NCBI RefSeq assembly: GCF_029428875.1
Contig: NZ_JAJSOO010000001.1
Coordinates: forward strand, 1,240,001 to 1,304,000
DNA length: 64,000 nucleotides
Direction: 5' to 3'
From: Streptomyces sp. JH34
Lineage (GTDB): Bacteria; Actinomycetota; Actinomycetes; Streptomycetales; Streptomycetaceae
Positions 40,988 through 50,442 of this stretch are shown piece after piece. Below the pieces are notes generated by a model. It was not told the DNA's origin and did not search any database. It was given only the letters and a program-made list of their open reading frames with translations. The position numbers and the translations under genes are program-made. Numbering within the stretch: the first letter of the stretch is position 1; the number at the start of each line of letters is the position of its first letter.

Positions 40988-42772
40988 TCAGGACACCGCC
41001 AGCGGGCGGATCGAGGTCGGCGCGTGGCCAGGCTCGGACGCCACGTCCTCGAACTCGTTGACCGACGCGATGTCGGTCCCGCTCATCGAGATGTTGGTGA
41101 CCCGCTCCAGGATCGCCTCGACGACGACCGGCACCCGGTGTTCGGCCGCCAGCTTCTTCGCCTCCTCGAACGCCGGCAGCAGCTGGTCCGGTTCGGTGAC
41201 CCGGATCGCCCTGCAGCCCAGCCCCTCGACGACCTTGACGTGGTCCACGCCGTAGAGGCCGAGCTCCGGGGAGTTCTGGTTCTCGAACTCCAGGTTGACC
41301 TGGAAGTCGATGTCGAAGTTGCGCTGCGCCTGCCGGATGAGCCCCAGATAGGAGTTGTTCACCAGCACGTGGACGTACGGGATGCGGTGCTGCGCGCCGA
41401 CGGCGAGCTCCTCCAGCATGAACTGGAAGTCGTAGTCGCCTGAGAGGGCCACCACCGAGCCGTCCGGGTCGGCCGTGGCGACGCCCAGCGCGGCGGGGAT
41501 CGTCCAGCCCAGCGGCCCGGCCTGGCCGCAGTTGATCCAGTGGCGCGGCCGGTAGACGTGCAGCATCTGCGCGCCCGCGATCTGGGAGAGGCCGATGGTG
41601 GTGACGTACCGGGTCTCCGGGCCGAACGCCCGGTTCATCTCCTCGTACACCCTCTGCGGCTTCAGCGGCACGTCGTCGAAGTGCGTACGGCGCTGGAGCG
41701 TGGCCCGGCGTTCCTGTGTGGACGCCGCCCAGACCGAGCGGTCCTTAAGCTCGCCCGCCGCCTTGAACTCCCGCGCCACCTCGACGAAGAGCTCGAGCGC
41801 CGCCTTCGCGTCGGAGGCGATGCCGAGGTCCGGGGCGAAGATCCTGCCCAGCTGGGTGGGTTCGATGTCGACGTGGACGAAGGTCCGGCCCCGCCGGTAG
41901 ACGTCCAGCTTGCCGGTGTGGCGGTTGGCCCACCGGTTGCCGATCCCGAGGACGAAGTCGGACTCCAGAAAGTTCGCGTTGCCGTAGCGGTGCGAGGTCT
42001 GGAGGCCGACCATGCCGGCGTTCAGCTCGTGGTCGTCGGGGAGGATGCCCCAGCCCATCAGGGTGGGGACGACCGGGACGCCCGTCAGCTCGGCGAACTC
42101 CACCAGGAGTTCGCAGGCGTCGGCGTTGATGATGCCGCCGCCCGCGACGAGCAGCGGCCGCTCGGAGGCGTTGAGCATCTCGACGGCCCGCTCGATCTGC
42201 TTGCGGCTCGCGGCGGGCTTGTGGACCGGCAGCGGCTCGTACAGCTCCGGGTCGAACTCGATCTCCGTGAGCTGCACGTCGATCGGGAGGTCGACGAGGA
42301 CCGGCCCCGGCCGGCCCGTGCGCATCAGGTGGAAGGCCTGCTGGAAGACGCCCGGGACCTGCGCGGCCTCCAGGACGGTGGTCGCGGCCTTGGTCACCGG
42401 AGCGGCGATCGACGCGATGTCGACGGCCTGGAAGTCCTCCTTGTGGAGGACGGCGGTCGGCGCCTGTCCCGTGATGCAGAGGATCGGGATCGAGTCGGCG
42501 ACGGCCGAGTAGAGACCGGTGATCATGTCGGTGCCGGCGGGCCCCGACGTCCCGATGCAGACGCCGATGTTCCCGGCGCGGGCGCGGGTGTAGCCCTCCG
42601 CCATGTGGGAGGCGCCCTCGACGTGCCGCGCGAGGGTGTGCTGCACCCCGCCGGAGGCCTTGAGGGCCGCGTAGAACGGGTTGATCGCCGCACCCGGCAC
42701 GCCGAACGCGTTGCTGACACCTTCGCGCTTGAGGATCTCAACTGCCGCTCGGGCAGCGGTCATACGAGGCAT
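40988..42772 (-). CDS. gcl: Glyoxylate carboligase (tartronate-semialdehyde synthase)
   Basis: Thiamine-diphosphate enzyme joining two glyoxylates to tartronate semialdehyde and CO2 (EC 4.1.1.47), 594 residues. The N-terminal [15 protein letters not shown] and [12 protein letters not shown] show Val51 where other ThDP enzymes have Glu, a hallmark of true glyoxylate carboligase. The C-terminal ThDP motif [13 protein letters not shown]...NNSYLGL is present. First enzyme of the glycerate route completed by hyi and glxR. Start ATG 42772. The promoter has two tandem Box B sites. Transcribed away from the zinc-ribbon gene at 43025. Confidence 0.97.
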   Translation of the reverse strand: MPRMTAARAAVEILKREGVSNAFGVPGAAINPFYAALKASGGVQHTLARHVEGASHMAEGYTRARAGNIGVCIGTSGPAGTDMITGLYSAVADSIPILCITGQAPTAVLHKEDFQAVDIASIAAPVTKAATTVLEAAQVPGVFQQAFHLMRTGRPGPVLVDLPIDVQLTEIEFDPELYEPLPVHKPAASRKQIERAVEMLNASERPLLVAGGGIINADACELLVEFAELTGVPVVPTLMGWGILPDDHELNAGMVGLQTSHRYGNANFLESDFVLGIGNRWANRHTGKLDVYRRGRTFVHVDIEPTQLGRIFAPDLGIASDAKAALELFVEVAREFKAAGELKDRSVWAASTQERRATLQRRTHFDDVPLKPQRVYEEMNRAFGPETRYVTTIGLSQIAGAQMLHVYRPRHWINCGQAGPLGWTIPAALGVATADPDGSVVALSGDYDFQFMLEELAVGAQHRIPYVHVLVNNSYLGLIRQAQRNFDIDFQVNLEFENQNSPELGLYGVDHVKVVEGLGCRAIRVTEPDQLLPAFEEAKKLAAEHRVPVVVEAILERVTNISMSGTDIASVNEFEDVASEPGHAPTSIRPLAVS

Positions 42773-42831
42773 GAGTGCTCCTGCTCGGACCTGGTGGAGT
42801 CGGGCTCTGTCGCGCCACCTGAGAGCACCAA

Positions 42832-42898
42832 TTCCGCATTATGGAAATTTAGTTCTGCTATGCGGAATCAACTTAGGGCGGCTCCGCACAGTCGTCAA
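42832..42898 (-). promoter_or_regulatory. gcl promoter with two tandem Box B operators
   Basis: On the minus strand -35 TTGACG (42893-42898), 17-bp spacer, -10 TAAGTT (42870-42875), then two Box B palindromes (forward-strand TTCTGCTATGCGGAA at 42853-42867 and TTCCGCATTATGGAA at 42832-42846) starting 2 bp after the -10. Their start-to-start distance is 21 bp, two helical turns. Confidence 0.78.
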
Positions 42899-43024
42899 GG
42901 GAGGGGGCCGAAGCGGCGGAGAGGGCCGCCCAAACACGCGATTCCCTCCCCCGGGCGTCGCTCCTGGTGGACGATGGGGGCACGGAACGCAGTCGCCGCC
43001 GCGGGGCGGAAGGAAGGGGCATAC

Positions 43025-43762
43025 GTGGAGTCCGTACCGGTGCGCTGCCCGGTCTGCCACCGGGACCACGCCTACATCACGCCGGTGTACCCCTGTCCGT
43101 GCGGCTCGCCGACCGCCCCGCCGCTGATGCGCGGCGCGGCGGCCACGGTCATCACGCACCGCACCTGGGACGACGACTGGGTCAGCGTGCGGTGCCATTC
43201 CTGCGGGCGCCGCGACCAGTGGCCGCACCCCGAACTCTGCTGCCCCTGCGGCGCCGTACTACGGGTTCCCGTGCGCCCGGTGGCCACGCGCGGGACCGCA
43301 CCGCCGTCCGACGCGGCAGGTCCGTCGCACGTACCGCCGCCACGCACGGCCGCACATCCACGCCCGTCGTTCCGGCCCCTGGTGATACGCACGGCTCACG
43401 ACGCGGTGAACACCGCGGCGCTCTACCTGAGATGGCTGGGCTTCCGCGAGGTCGTCCAGCCCGAGGCGCACCCCGGTTCCAGGATCGACCTCAGGGCCGC
43501 CGGCCTCATCGCCCAGGTCGACGCGACCACGCGGCCGACCGCCCCGCGTGACGTCGAATGCCTCTGGCTGAACGCACTGAACACCTCGGTGTCCGCCGTA
43601 CTGTTCTCCTTGGCCGGCTACACGGACGAGGCTCGGTCACGCGCGGACGGCCTCGCCGTCCCGCTGTTCACCCTCGACCTCACCGGCACGCCCCAGCCGG
43701 TGAACGGCGCAGCCGACGAGTTGGTCGGCGTGGGCCCTCGGCCGCCGGAGGCCTTCGCATGA
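43025..43762 (+). CDS. Zinc-ribbon protein with Mrr-like (restriction endonuclease fold) domain
   Basis: Protein of 245 residues. Two zinc ribbons occupy residues 1-80 (CPVC...CPCG and CHSCGRR...CCPCG). After a Pro-rich linker, residues about 120-235 look like an Mrr-type PD-(D/E)XK domain: NTAALYLRWLGFREVVQ, the acidic strand SRIDLRAAGL, then AQVDATT where active Mrr enzymes have QxK, and GYTDEARSRADGLAVPLFTL. The Lys is replaced by Asp, so it may bind rather than cut DNA. GTG 43025 with AAGGGG upstream; an in-frame ATG at 42974 is the alternative start. No methylase is nearby. Confidence 0.72.
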   Translation: MESVPVRCPVCHRDHAYITPVYPCPCGSPTAPPLMRGAAATVITHRTWDDDWVSVRCHSCGRRDQWPHPELCCPCGAVLRVPVRPVATRGTAPPSDAAGPSHVPPPRTAAHPRPSFRPLVIRTAHDAVNTAALYLRWLGFREVVQPEAHPGSRIDLRAAGLIAQVDATTRPTAPRDVECLWLNALNTSVSAVLFSLAGYTDEARSRADGLAVPLFTLDLTGTPQPVNGAADELVGVGPRPPEAFA

Positions 43763-43833
43763 TTTCGGTCACCTGTGCCCTGCCAGCCGCATATGTTCGA
43801 GCTGTTGTCAGTATGAGGACGTACAGTGAAGAC

Positions 43834-44055
43834 ATGGTCTTAACTCCTCGGCTTCCCACCTCATCCAGCTCCGTGTTCCTGACCCAGCCCGCCCACCCGT
43901 CGGCCGTCGAGGCCAACGAGGCCATCCGCGCTCTCGTCGACTCCCGTGCAGGCCAGGACTGGACGCCGATGGAGGCCGCGGAGTACGAGGTGTTGCTCAT
44001 CGAGTGGGCGGCGGCGACCCAGGGCATAGGCTCCGGTGTCATAAAGGCCGCCTGA
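43834..44055 (+). CDS. Small conserved Streptomyces protein
   Basis: Protein of about 73 residues, LTPRLPTSSSSVFLTQPAHP followed by a helical acidic part (ANEAIRALVDSRAG, PMEAAEYEVLLIEWAAATQG). Proteins of this pattern are frequent in streptomycetes; no function is known. The start is uncertain: ATG 43834, or ATG 43813, neither with a strong ribosome site. It ends 20 bp before the convergent AMP-ligase gene. Confidence 0.6.
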   Translation: MVLTPRLPTSSSSVFLTQPAHPSAVEANEAIRALVDSRAGQDWTPMEAAEYEVLLIEWAAATQGIGSGVIKAA

Positions 44056-44075
44056 CCCGCGGCCTCCGGCGCGGG

Positions 44076-45683
44076 CTACGCCCCGTACCCCTCCCGCAGT
44101 TCGACCTTCCGGACCTTGCCGCTGACGGTCATCGGGAAGGCCTCGAGAATCCTCAGCCCGCGCGGGATCTTGTAGTGGGCGAGCTGCCCCCGGCAGTACT
44201 CCGTCAGCTCGTCGAGTGTCGGCGGGTCGGCCGGATCACGCGGAATCACGCAGGCCAGGATCTCCTCCCCGTACGTCGCGTCCGGCACGCCCACCACCTG
44301 GACGTCCGCGATCTTGCGGTGACCGTAGAGGAACTCCTCGATCTCACGCGGGTACACGTTCTCGCCGCCGCGGATGATCATGTCCTTGATCCGGCCGACG
44401 ATCTGGACGTACCCGTCCTCCCGCATCACCGCGAGGTCGCCCGTGTGCATCCAGCGTCCCGCGTCGACGACTTCGGCGGTCCGCTCCGGCTGGTCCCAGT
44501 AGCCGAGCATCACGCTGTACCCCCGGGTGCAGAGCTCACCGGCCTCACCGCGCGGCAGGGTCACCCCGGTCGCCGGGTCGATCACCTTGACCTCGATGTG
44601 CGGCATCACCCGGCCGACCGTGCCCGTGCGGCGCTCCAGATCGTCGTCCCGGCGGGTCTGGGTGGAGACGGGCGAGGTCTCCGTCATGCCGTAGCAGATG
44701 GACACCTCGTCCATGTGCATCTCGGCGACGACCCTCTTCATCACCTCGACGGGGCAGGGCGAGCCGGCCATGATCCCGGTGCGCAGCGAGGAGAGGTCGT
44801 ACGAGGCGAAGTCGGGGAGGCCGAGTTCCGCGATGAACATCGTGGGCACGCCGTAGAGCGAGGTGCAGCGCTCCTGCTCGACGGCGGCCAGCACGGCGGC
44901 GGGTTCGAAGGCCGGCGCGGGGATCACGATGCAGGCACCGTGCGAGGTGATGCCGAGGTTCCCCATGACCATGCCGAAGCAGTGGTAGAAGGGCACCGGC
45001 AGACAGACCCGGTCCTCCTCCGTGTAGGCGACCATCTCTCCCACGGAGTAGCCGTTGTTCAGGATGTTGTGGTGGGAGAGCGTGGCCCCCTTGGGGAATC
45101 CCGTGGTTCCGGAGGTGTACTGGATGTTGATCGGGTCGTCGCAGGACAACTCGGCCTCACGCGCGGCCAGTTCCTCCGCCGTGATGTCATGGGCGGCGGC
45201 CGTGAGCTCGTCCCAGGACGGGTCGCCGATGTAGTGGACGGACCGCAGCGCCGGGCAGCCGGCGCGGACCTGGCCGACGAGCGCGCGGTAGTCACTGGTC
45301 CGGTGGGCGAGCGAGGCGACCAGGACGGAGATCCCGGCCTGCCCCAGCACGTACTCCAACTCGTGCGCGCGGTAGGCCGGATTGATGTTGACCATGACGG
45401 CGCCGATACGGGCCGTGGCGTACTGGACGAGGACCCACTCCGGGCAGTTGACGGCCCAGATGCCGACCCGGTCGCCCTTGGCCACCCCCGAGGCCATCAG
45501 ACCGCGGGCCAGCTCATCGACGTCGGCTCCGAACTCGGCGTACGTCCAGCGGCGTCCGGAGACTACGTCCACCAGGGCCTCACGCTCCCCGAACGCCTGG
45601 ACAGCCCGGTCAAGGTTGCGTCCGACGGTGTCGCCGAGCAGGGGCGTGTCGCCGGTTCCGTGCGCGTAGGACAGAGCGCTCAT
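44076..45683 (-). CDS. Acyl-CoA synthetase (AMP-binding; FadD-like)
   Basis: Activates a carboxylic acid to its CoA thioester via an acyl-AMP. 535 residues, with the family motifs in order: ATP-binding [19 protein letters not shown] (near 183), [10 protein letters not shown] (near 335), [24 protein letters not shown] (Asp of the hinge), and the C-terminal [12 protein letters not shown] with the catalytic Lys. Medium- or long-chain or aromatic acids are possible. It overlaps the preceding synthetase stop by 4 bp, so two different ligases are made together. Confidence 0.92.
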   Translation of the reverse strand: MSALSYAHGTGDTPLLGDTVGRNLDRAVQAFGEREALVDVVSGRRWTYAEFGADVDELARGLMASGVAKGDRVGIWAVNCPEWVLVQYATARIGAVMVNINPAYRAHELEYVLGQAGISVLVASLAHRTSDYRALVGQVRAGCPALRSVHYIGDPSWDELTAAAHDITAEELAAREAELSCDDPINIQYTSGTTGFPKGATLSHHNILNNGYSVGEMVAYTEEDRVCLPVPFYHCFGMVMGNLGITSHGACIVIPAPAFEPAAVLAAVEQERCTSLYGVPTMFIAELGLPDFASYDLSSLRTGIMAGSPCPVEVMKRVVAEMHMDEVSICYGMTETSPVSTQTRRDDDLERRTGTVGRVMPHIEVKVIDPATGVTLPRGEAGELCTRGYSVMLGYWDQPERTAEVVDAGRWMHTGDLAVMREDGYVQIVGRIKDMIIRGGENVYPREIEEFLYGHRKIADVQVVGVPDATYGEEILACVIPRDPADPPTLDELTEYCRGQLAHYKIPRGLRILEAFPMTVSGKVRKVELREGYGA

Positions 45684-47356
45684 CGCACGTCTCCCTCGTC
45701 GAACTCGGTGCCGGTCCCCTGCGCCGTGCGCTCGCGCAGCTCGATCCTGCGGATCTTCCCGGAGACGGTCTTGGGCAGCTCCGCGAACTCCAGCCGGCGG
45801 ATGCGCTTGTACGGGGCGAGGACCGACCTGGAGTGCGCGAACAGCGCCTTGGCGGTGTCGGGCCCCGGCTCCCAGCCCTCGGCCAGCACGACGTACGCCT
45901 TCGGGACGGAGAGCCGCACCGGGTCGGGTGCGGGCACGACCGCGGCCTCCGCGACCGCCTCGTGCTCCAGGAGGGCGCTCTCCAGCTCGAACGGTGAGAT
46001 CTTGTAGTCGGACGCCTTGAACACGTCGTCGGCCCGGCCGACATAGGTGATGTAGCCGTCCTCGTCCCGCGCGCCGATGTCACCCGTGCGGTAGTAGCCG
46101 CCCGCCATGGCCTCGGCCGTGCGGTCGGGGTCCCCGTGGTAGCCCGTCATCAGTCCGACGGGGGCGGCCGACAGGTCGAGGGAGATCTCGCCCTCCGCGG
46201 CGCCCGGTGCACCGGTGACCGGGTCCAGCAACTCGACCTTGAAGCCGGGACTGGGCCGCCCCATGGAGCCCGCCTTGAGGAGCTGTCCGGGTGTGTTGGC
46301 CACCTGCACGGCGGTCTCCGTCTGCCCGAAGCCGTCCCGGATGGTGACGCCCCAGGCGCGCCGCACGCTCTCGATGACCTCGGGGTTGAGCGGCTCACCG
46401 GCCGCCACGACCTCGCGCGGTGGTGTCCTCAGCTGTGTCAGGTCGGCCTGGATCAGCATCCGCCAGACCGTCGGAGGGGCGCAGAAGCTGGTGACGCCCG
46501 AGCTGTCCATCTCCGCCATCAGCCGGGCGGCGTCGAAACGCGTGTAGTTGAAGATGAAGACGGTGGCCTCGGCACTCCAGGGTGCGAAGAGGTTCGACCA
46601 CGCGTGCTTCGCCCAGCCGGGTGAGGAGATGTTGAGATGGACGTCGCCCGGCTTGAGGCCGATCCAGTACATCGTCGACAAGTGGCCCACGGGGTAGGAG
46701 ACATGGGTGTGCTCGACGAGCTTGGGGCTCGCGGTGGTGCCCGAGGTGAAGTAGAGCATCAGGGGTTCGCCGGCGTCCGTCTCCCGGTCCGGGGTGAAGG
46801 TCTCCGACGCCTCGTCGGCCCCGCTGTAGGACAGCCAGCCGTCGACGTCGGCGCCGACGGCGATCCGGGTGTAGCCGCCCGGGACCTCGTCGAACTTGGC
46901 GGTGTCCGCCGACCGCACGAGGACGTGGCGGACCTTGCCGCGCCCGACCCGGTCGCGCAGGTCGACCGGTCCCAGCAGCGGGGTGGCGGGGATGACCACG
47001 GCGCGCAGCTTCATCGCGGCCAGCGCCGTCTCCCACAGCTCGACCTGGTTGCCCAGCATGACGAGGATGCGGTCGCCCGCGGCCACGCCCTGTTCCCGCA
47101 GCCAGTTCGCGGCCCGGTCGGAGCGGGCCGCCATCCGGGCGAAGGACACCTCGGTGCGGCCGCCGTCCTCCTCCACGATGTGCAGGGCGGTCCGGTCGTT
47201 GTCCGCGGCGATGACGTCGAACCAGTCGAGCGCCCAGTTGAAGTAGTCGGGCCGGGGCCAGCTGAAGCCCTCGTAAGCCGCGGTGTAGTCCTCACGGTGC
47301 TCGATCAGGAAGTCCCGGGCCGCCCGGAACGTCTCCGTCGCACTCGTTGCCGGCAT
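45680..47356 (-). CDS. AMP-dependent acyl-CoA synthetase (ACSM/benzoate-CoA ligase-like)
   Basis: Acyl-CoA ligase of 558 residues. [20 protein letters not shown] is the P-loop-like motif (near 195), [12 protein letters not shown] the adenine-binding motif (near 345), [21 protein letters not shown] the hinge and [12 protein letters not shown] the C-terminal Lys motif. The sequence WTAHAWSNLF-like region ([14 protein letters not shown]) is typical of medium-chain/aryl ligases (ACSM, BclM). Start ATG 47356. It is the first gene of a two-ligase operon and lies divergent from a GAF-LuxR regulator at 47462, its probable controller. The cognate acid cannot be named. Confidence 0.92.
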   Translation of the reverse strand: MPATSATETFRAARDFLIEHREDYTAAYEGFSWPRPDYFNWALDWFDVIAADNDRTALHIVEEDGGRTEVSFARMAARSDRAANWLREQGVAAGDRILVMLGNQVELWETALAAMKLRAVVIPATPLLGPVDLRDRVGRGKVRHVLVRSADTAKFDEVPGGYTRIAVGADVDGWLSYSGADEASETFTPDRETDAGEPLMLYFTSGTTASPKLVEHTHVSYPVGHLSTMYWIGLKPGDVHLNISSPGWAKHAWSNLFAPWSAEATVFIFNYTRFDAARLMAEMDSSGVTSFCAPPTVWRMLIQADLTQLRTPPREVVAAGEPLNPEVIESVRRAWGVTIRDGFGQTETAVQVANTPGQLLKAGSMGRPSPGFKVELLDPVTGAPGAAEGEISLDLSAAPVGLMTGYHGDPDRTAEAMAGGYYRTGDIGARDEDGYITYVGRADDVFKASDYKISPFELESALLEHEAVAEAAVVPAPDPVRLSVPKAYVVLAEGWEPGPDTAKALFAHSRSVLAPYKRIRRLEFAELPKTVSGKIRRIELRERTAQGTGTEFDEGDVR

Positions 47357-47461
47357 GTGCCCTCCTCGTCGCGAACCCGTCCCTTAACATCATGTGAACA
47401 GTGACCCGGATCTCACCACCCCCGGACGGGGGTGGGCCGACAGGAGCGGGGAGTCATCGGC

Positions 47462-48307
47462 GTGCCGGAATCGGGCGAGGCGACCGAACTGCGGACGGCC
47501 CTGCTCAGGCTGCGGCGGACGAGCGGGCTGCCGGTGGTCTTCGGCGGGCTGCTGTCCGACGCCCGGCACGCCCGGATCGCCGAGCTCAGCGGCGCGCGGA
47601 CCCCGGCACTGCGCGGGCTCGTCATCTCGGCGGGGAGCGGGCTCGGCGGCAAGGCCATCGCCCTGTCCCGGCCGTGCGCGGTATCGGACTACACCTCGTC
47701 GCGCCACATCAGCCACGAGTACGACACCGCCGTCGCGGCGGAGGGCCTCCGCTCGGTCGTCGCGGTGCCCGTCGTCGTGCGCCGGACGGTGCGCGGTGTG
47801 CTGTACGGAGCGCTGCGCGAGCCGCTCACCCTCGGGGACCGCGCGTTCGACGTGGCGGCCTCGGCGGCCCGGGACGTGGAGCAGGCACTGGCCGTCCGGG
47901 ACGAGGTGCAGCGGCTCCTGGCGGCCACCCGGGAGCAGATCGGTGATCCGGGCACGGTTCCCGGCACCTGGGAGGACGTGCGGGAGGCGCATCGCGAGCT
48001 GCGCGCCCTGGCCCCGAGGATCACGGACCCGGCGCTGCGCGACGAACTGCTCGCGGTGTGCGGACGGCTCGCGTCGGCCACGGGGGCGCACCGGGAACCC
48101 GCGACAGGGCGGGTACGGCTGGCGCCCCGCGAGGTGGATGTCGTCGCCTGCGTCGCGTCGGGCTCGACGAACGCCGCGGCTGCCGAACGGCTGGGGCTGC
48201 GTCCGGAGACGGTGAAGAGCTATCTGCGCTCGGCGATGCGGAAGCTGGGGGCGCACACCCGGCTGGAGGCGGTGGTGGCGGCGCGCCGCGCGGGGCTGTT
48301 GCCGTAG
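47462..48307 (+). CDS. LuxR-type regulator with GAF-like sensor domain
   Basis: Protein of 281 residues. Residues about 10-150 look like a GAF-type sensor (LPVVFGGLLSDARHARIAEL, VISAGSGLGGKAIALSRPCA, GLRSVVAVPVVVRRTVRGVL). The C-terminal 60 residues are a LuxR-like helix-turn-helix (LAPREVDVVACVASGSTNAA, LRPETVKSYLRSAMRKLGAH). GTG 47462 was chosen because GGGGAG lies 8 bp upstream; GTG 47432 is an alternative. Such regulators commonly govern adjacent degradation operons (BfiR/YfiR-like or helix-turn-helix activators of acyl-CoA ligases). Divergent placement beside the two ligases supports that. Confidence 0.85.
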   Translation: MPESGEATELRTALLRLRRTSGLPVVFGGLLSDARHARIAELSGARTPALRGLVISAGSGLGGKAIALSRPCAVSDYTSSRHISHEYDTAVAAEGLRSVVAVPVVVRRTVRGVLYGALREPLTLGDRAFDVAASAARDVEQALAVRDEVQRLLAATREQIGDPGTVPGTWEDVREAHRELRALAPRITDPALRDELLAVCGRLASATGAHREPATGRVRLAPREVDVVACVASGSTNAAAAERLGLRPETVKSYLRSAMRKLGAHTRLEAVVAARRAGLLP

Positions 48308-48346
48308 GCGGTCCCGCGCCGGCCCGCCGGCCCGGGCCGGGGCGCC

Positions 48347-49465
48347 TCAGTCACCGAAGTCGACGAACGTGCCGAAGCGGACGTCGTGCGCCGGCAGGGA
48401 GGACATCACCGTCAGCAGGCCCACGGCCTCCTGGGTGATCTCCTCCCGGGTGGCCCGGTCGGGACGCCCCAGCGCCTGGACGGTGACGGTCGCGGTGTCG
48501 CCGGTCTCGTCGAGACGCCAGAGCGCGGCCAGGAACCCGTCGGCCAGGACCGTCCCGTAGGACTGGTTTCCCATGCCGTTGCGCCCCTTGAGGGCGGGCG
48601 GGATCACCCGGGTCCGGTCGGCGTGACCGAGCAGGAGGTTGTCGAACTCGGGGAGGAAGCGCGCCGGGGCAGGCGTCCCGGGGTCGGGGCGCGGGGCGTC
48701 CGGCAGGTCGAAGAGCTCGACGCCGTTCTCGTCGCGGAAGGTGACGAGCCGGGGGCGCAGGCGTTCGAACACCTCGCGCATCCGGGTGAGCCCGGCCCAC
48801 GTCTGCATGTCCTTCACCGAGGCCGGTCCGAATGCCCCGAGGTAGCGCAGCACGGTGGCGTCGGGCGTGGCCGCCGGCTGCGGGGACCGCTCCAGCCAGT
48901 GCTCGGCGGTCGTCAGGGCGACCTGCCCGCTGCGCCCCCAGAGCCCGCGCGGGGTGACCTGGACCAGAGGCAGCCGGCACCGGGCGGCGACGGCGAGTGC
49001 GCGGGGGTCCGCGTCGGGCCAGTGGACGAGCAGTTCCTCCCGCAACTCCTTCATGGTGCGCGGCCGTTCCTCGACCAGTTCCCTGGAGAGCGAGGCGAGG
49101 CGGTCCAGGTCCACACCCGTGAGCCCGCTCCGGAACATGCGCAGTTCCCGGTCCCGCGCCGGCTGGACGAGGGGGCGCAGGGTGAGGGCGTCCTCGGCGG
49201 TGTGGGTGTGGATGGTGGAGCGGAGGGTGACGATCCTGACCACCTCGCGCGACTCCATCAGCGCCGAGAGCGCGGCCGGGTCGAAGCCTTCCAGCCGGGA
49301 GAACAGCTGGAAGTACGGAGGCCTGGTGTTCTGGGCCTGCAGGCCGACCAGCCGGCCGACCACGTCCTTCACCGGGACGGCGGCCCGACGCAGCAGCAAC
49401 TGCCGCTCCAGTGTTGCCCTGTTGAGCGCACGGGTGGAGAGCACAGGAGTGTTCTTGGCGGTCAT
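48347..49465 (-). CDS. Winged-helix DNA-binding protein, AlkZ/YcaQ-like
   Basis: Protein of 372 residues of the HTH_42/AlkZ family: LSTRALNRATLERQLLLRRA at the start, VVGRLVGLQAQNTRPPYFQL (the conserved GLQAQ motif), TLRSTIHTHTAEDAL, WLERSPQPAATPDATVLRYL and FLPEFDNLLLGHADRTRVI. AlkZ and YcaQ are DNA glycosylases that unhook interstrand crosslinks or large adducts; some paralogues give self-resistance next to antibiotic clusters. The GLQAQ motif is present, but activity of this copy is not known. ATG 49465 with a weak ribosome site. Divergent from the membrane protein at 49571. Confidence 0.85.
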   Translation of the reverse strand: MTAKNTPVLSTRALNRATLERQLLLRRAAVPVKDVVGRLVGLQAQNTRPPYFQLFSRLEGFDPAALSALMESREVVRIVTLRSTIHTHTAEDALTLRPLVQPARDRELRMFRSGLTGVDLDRLASLSRELVEERPRTMKELREELLVHWPDADPRALAVAARCRLPLVQVTPRGLWGRSGQVALTTAEHWLERSPQPAATPDATVLRYLGAFGPASVKDMQTWAGLTRMREVFERLRPRLVTFRDENGVELFDLPDAPRPDPGTPAPARFLPEFDNLLLGHADRTRVIPPALKGRNGMGNQSYGTVLADGFLAALWRLDETGDTATVTVQALGRPDRATREEITQEAVGLLTVMSSLPAHDVRFGTFVDFGD

Positions 49466-49570
49466 GGCCCGCAGCGTACGCGGGCCACGCGGCACGGTCC
49501 CCGGTACGGGCGACACCCCCACGGTCCGCGGCGCCGCGGGCGGGACGGCTCCGGCCCCCATGATGGGGCG

Positions 49571-50437
49571 GTGATCAGTGTCCTGTTCGCCGTCCTGACC
49601 GCTCTCAGCAACGGCACCGCCTCGGTGCTGCAGCGCCGCGCCGCCCTCGACGCGCCCGACGGCAAGGCGATGCGCCTGTCACTGATCGGTCATCTGCTGC
49701 GGCAGAAGGTGTGGCTCGCCGGGATCGGGCTCGTGATCGTCGCGGCGGTCTGCCAGGCCGTCGCGCTGGCGACCGGCCCCATCGCGGTGGTCCAGCCGAT
49801 CTTCGTCATCGAGCTGCCCGCGGCCCTGGTGGTCGCCGGGTTCGTCATGAGGGTCGGGGTGACGCGCCAGGTCTGGTACGGGGTGGCCGCGGTGACGGTG
49901 GGCCTGGCCCTCGGCATGGCGGCCGCCGCGCCGGTCGGCGGCAGCGAGGACGTGGACGGGATGCTTTGGGTCCCCGCCCTGGTGGCGACGGGCGCCTTCG
50001 AGGCCGTGCTGATCGCGGCGGCTCTCGGTACCTCGGGCAACGCCCGGGCCGCGCTGCTGGGTCTGGCCGCGGCCTGCGGTTACGCGCTGACCGCCGCACT
50101 GATGAAGGACGCCATGTCGCGGCTGGACTCCGACGGCGCGGTCGGTCTGCTGACGGCCTGGCAGCTCTACGCCACCGCGGCCGCCGGCGTGGGTGCGCTG
50201 TTCCTCCTCCAGAACGCGTTGCAGGCCGGTTCGCTGGTGGCGGTGCAGCCGATGCTGACGCTCGGGGACGCGCTGATCAGCATCACCTACGGGGTGACGC
50301 TGTTCGGTGAGGAGCTGAGGACCGGGTGGTGGCTGCTGCCCCAGCTGACCGGAGTGGCTCTGATCACCGTCGGCTGTGTCGTCCTGGCGCGCTCCCCGCT
50401 GGCGACGGCGCGGGCGGCGCCGTCGCCGGTGGACTGA
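49571..50437 (+). CDS. DMT-type multi-helix membrane protein
   Basis: Membrane protein of 288 residues with about nine or ten helices in two repeats (VLFAVLTALSNGTASVLQRR, then KVWLAGIGLVIVAAVCQAVA). It belongs to the drug/metabolite transporter superfamily, close to the actinobacterial group related to NIPA/EamA (GPIAVVQPIFVIELP motif). Substrate unknown. GTG start 49571 with GGGGCG upstream. It converges with the glutathionyl-hydroquinone reductase gene, 5 bp apart. Confidence 0.82.
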   Translation: MISVLFAVLTALSNGTASVLQRRAALDAPDGKAMRLSLIGHLLRQKVWLAGIGLVIVAAVCQAVALATGPIAVVQPIFVIELPAALVVAGFVMRVGVTRQVWYGVAAVTVGLALGMAAAAPVGGSEDVDGMLWVPALVATGAFEAVLIAAALGTSGNARAALLGLAAACGYALTAALMKDAMSRLDSDGAVGLLTAWQLYATAAAGVGALFLLQNALQAGSLVAVQPMLTLGDALISITYGVTLFGEELRTGWWLLPQLTGVALITVGCVVLARSPLATARAAPSPVD

Positions 50438-50442
50438 ACCGG

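Noticed and set aside
41540..43024. Upstream extension of the zinc-ribbon/Mrr-like gene to 740 codons
   Set aside because: It would run antisense through gcl and its promoter; the GTG at 43025 has its own ribosome site and the zinc ribbon starts right there.
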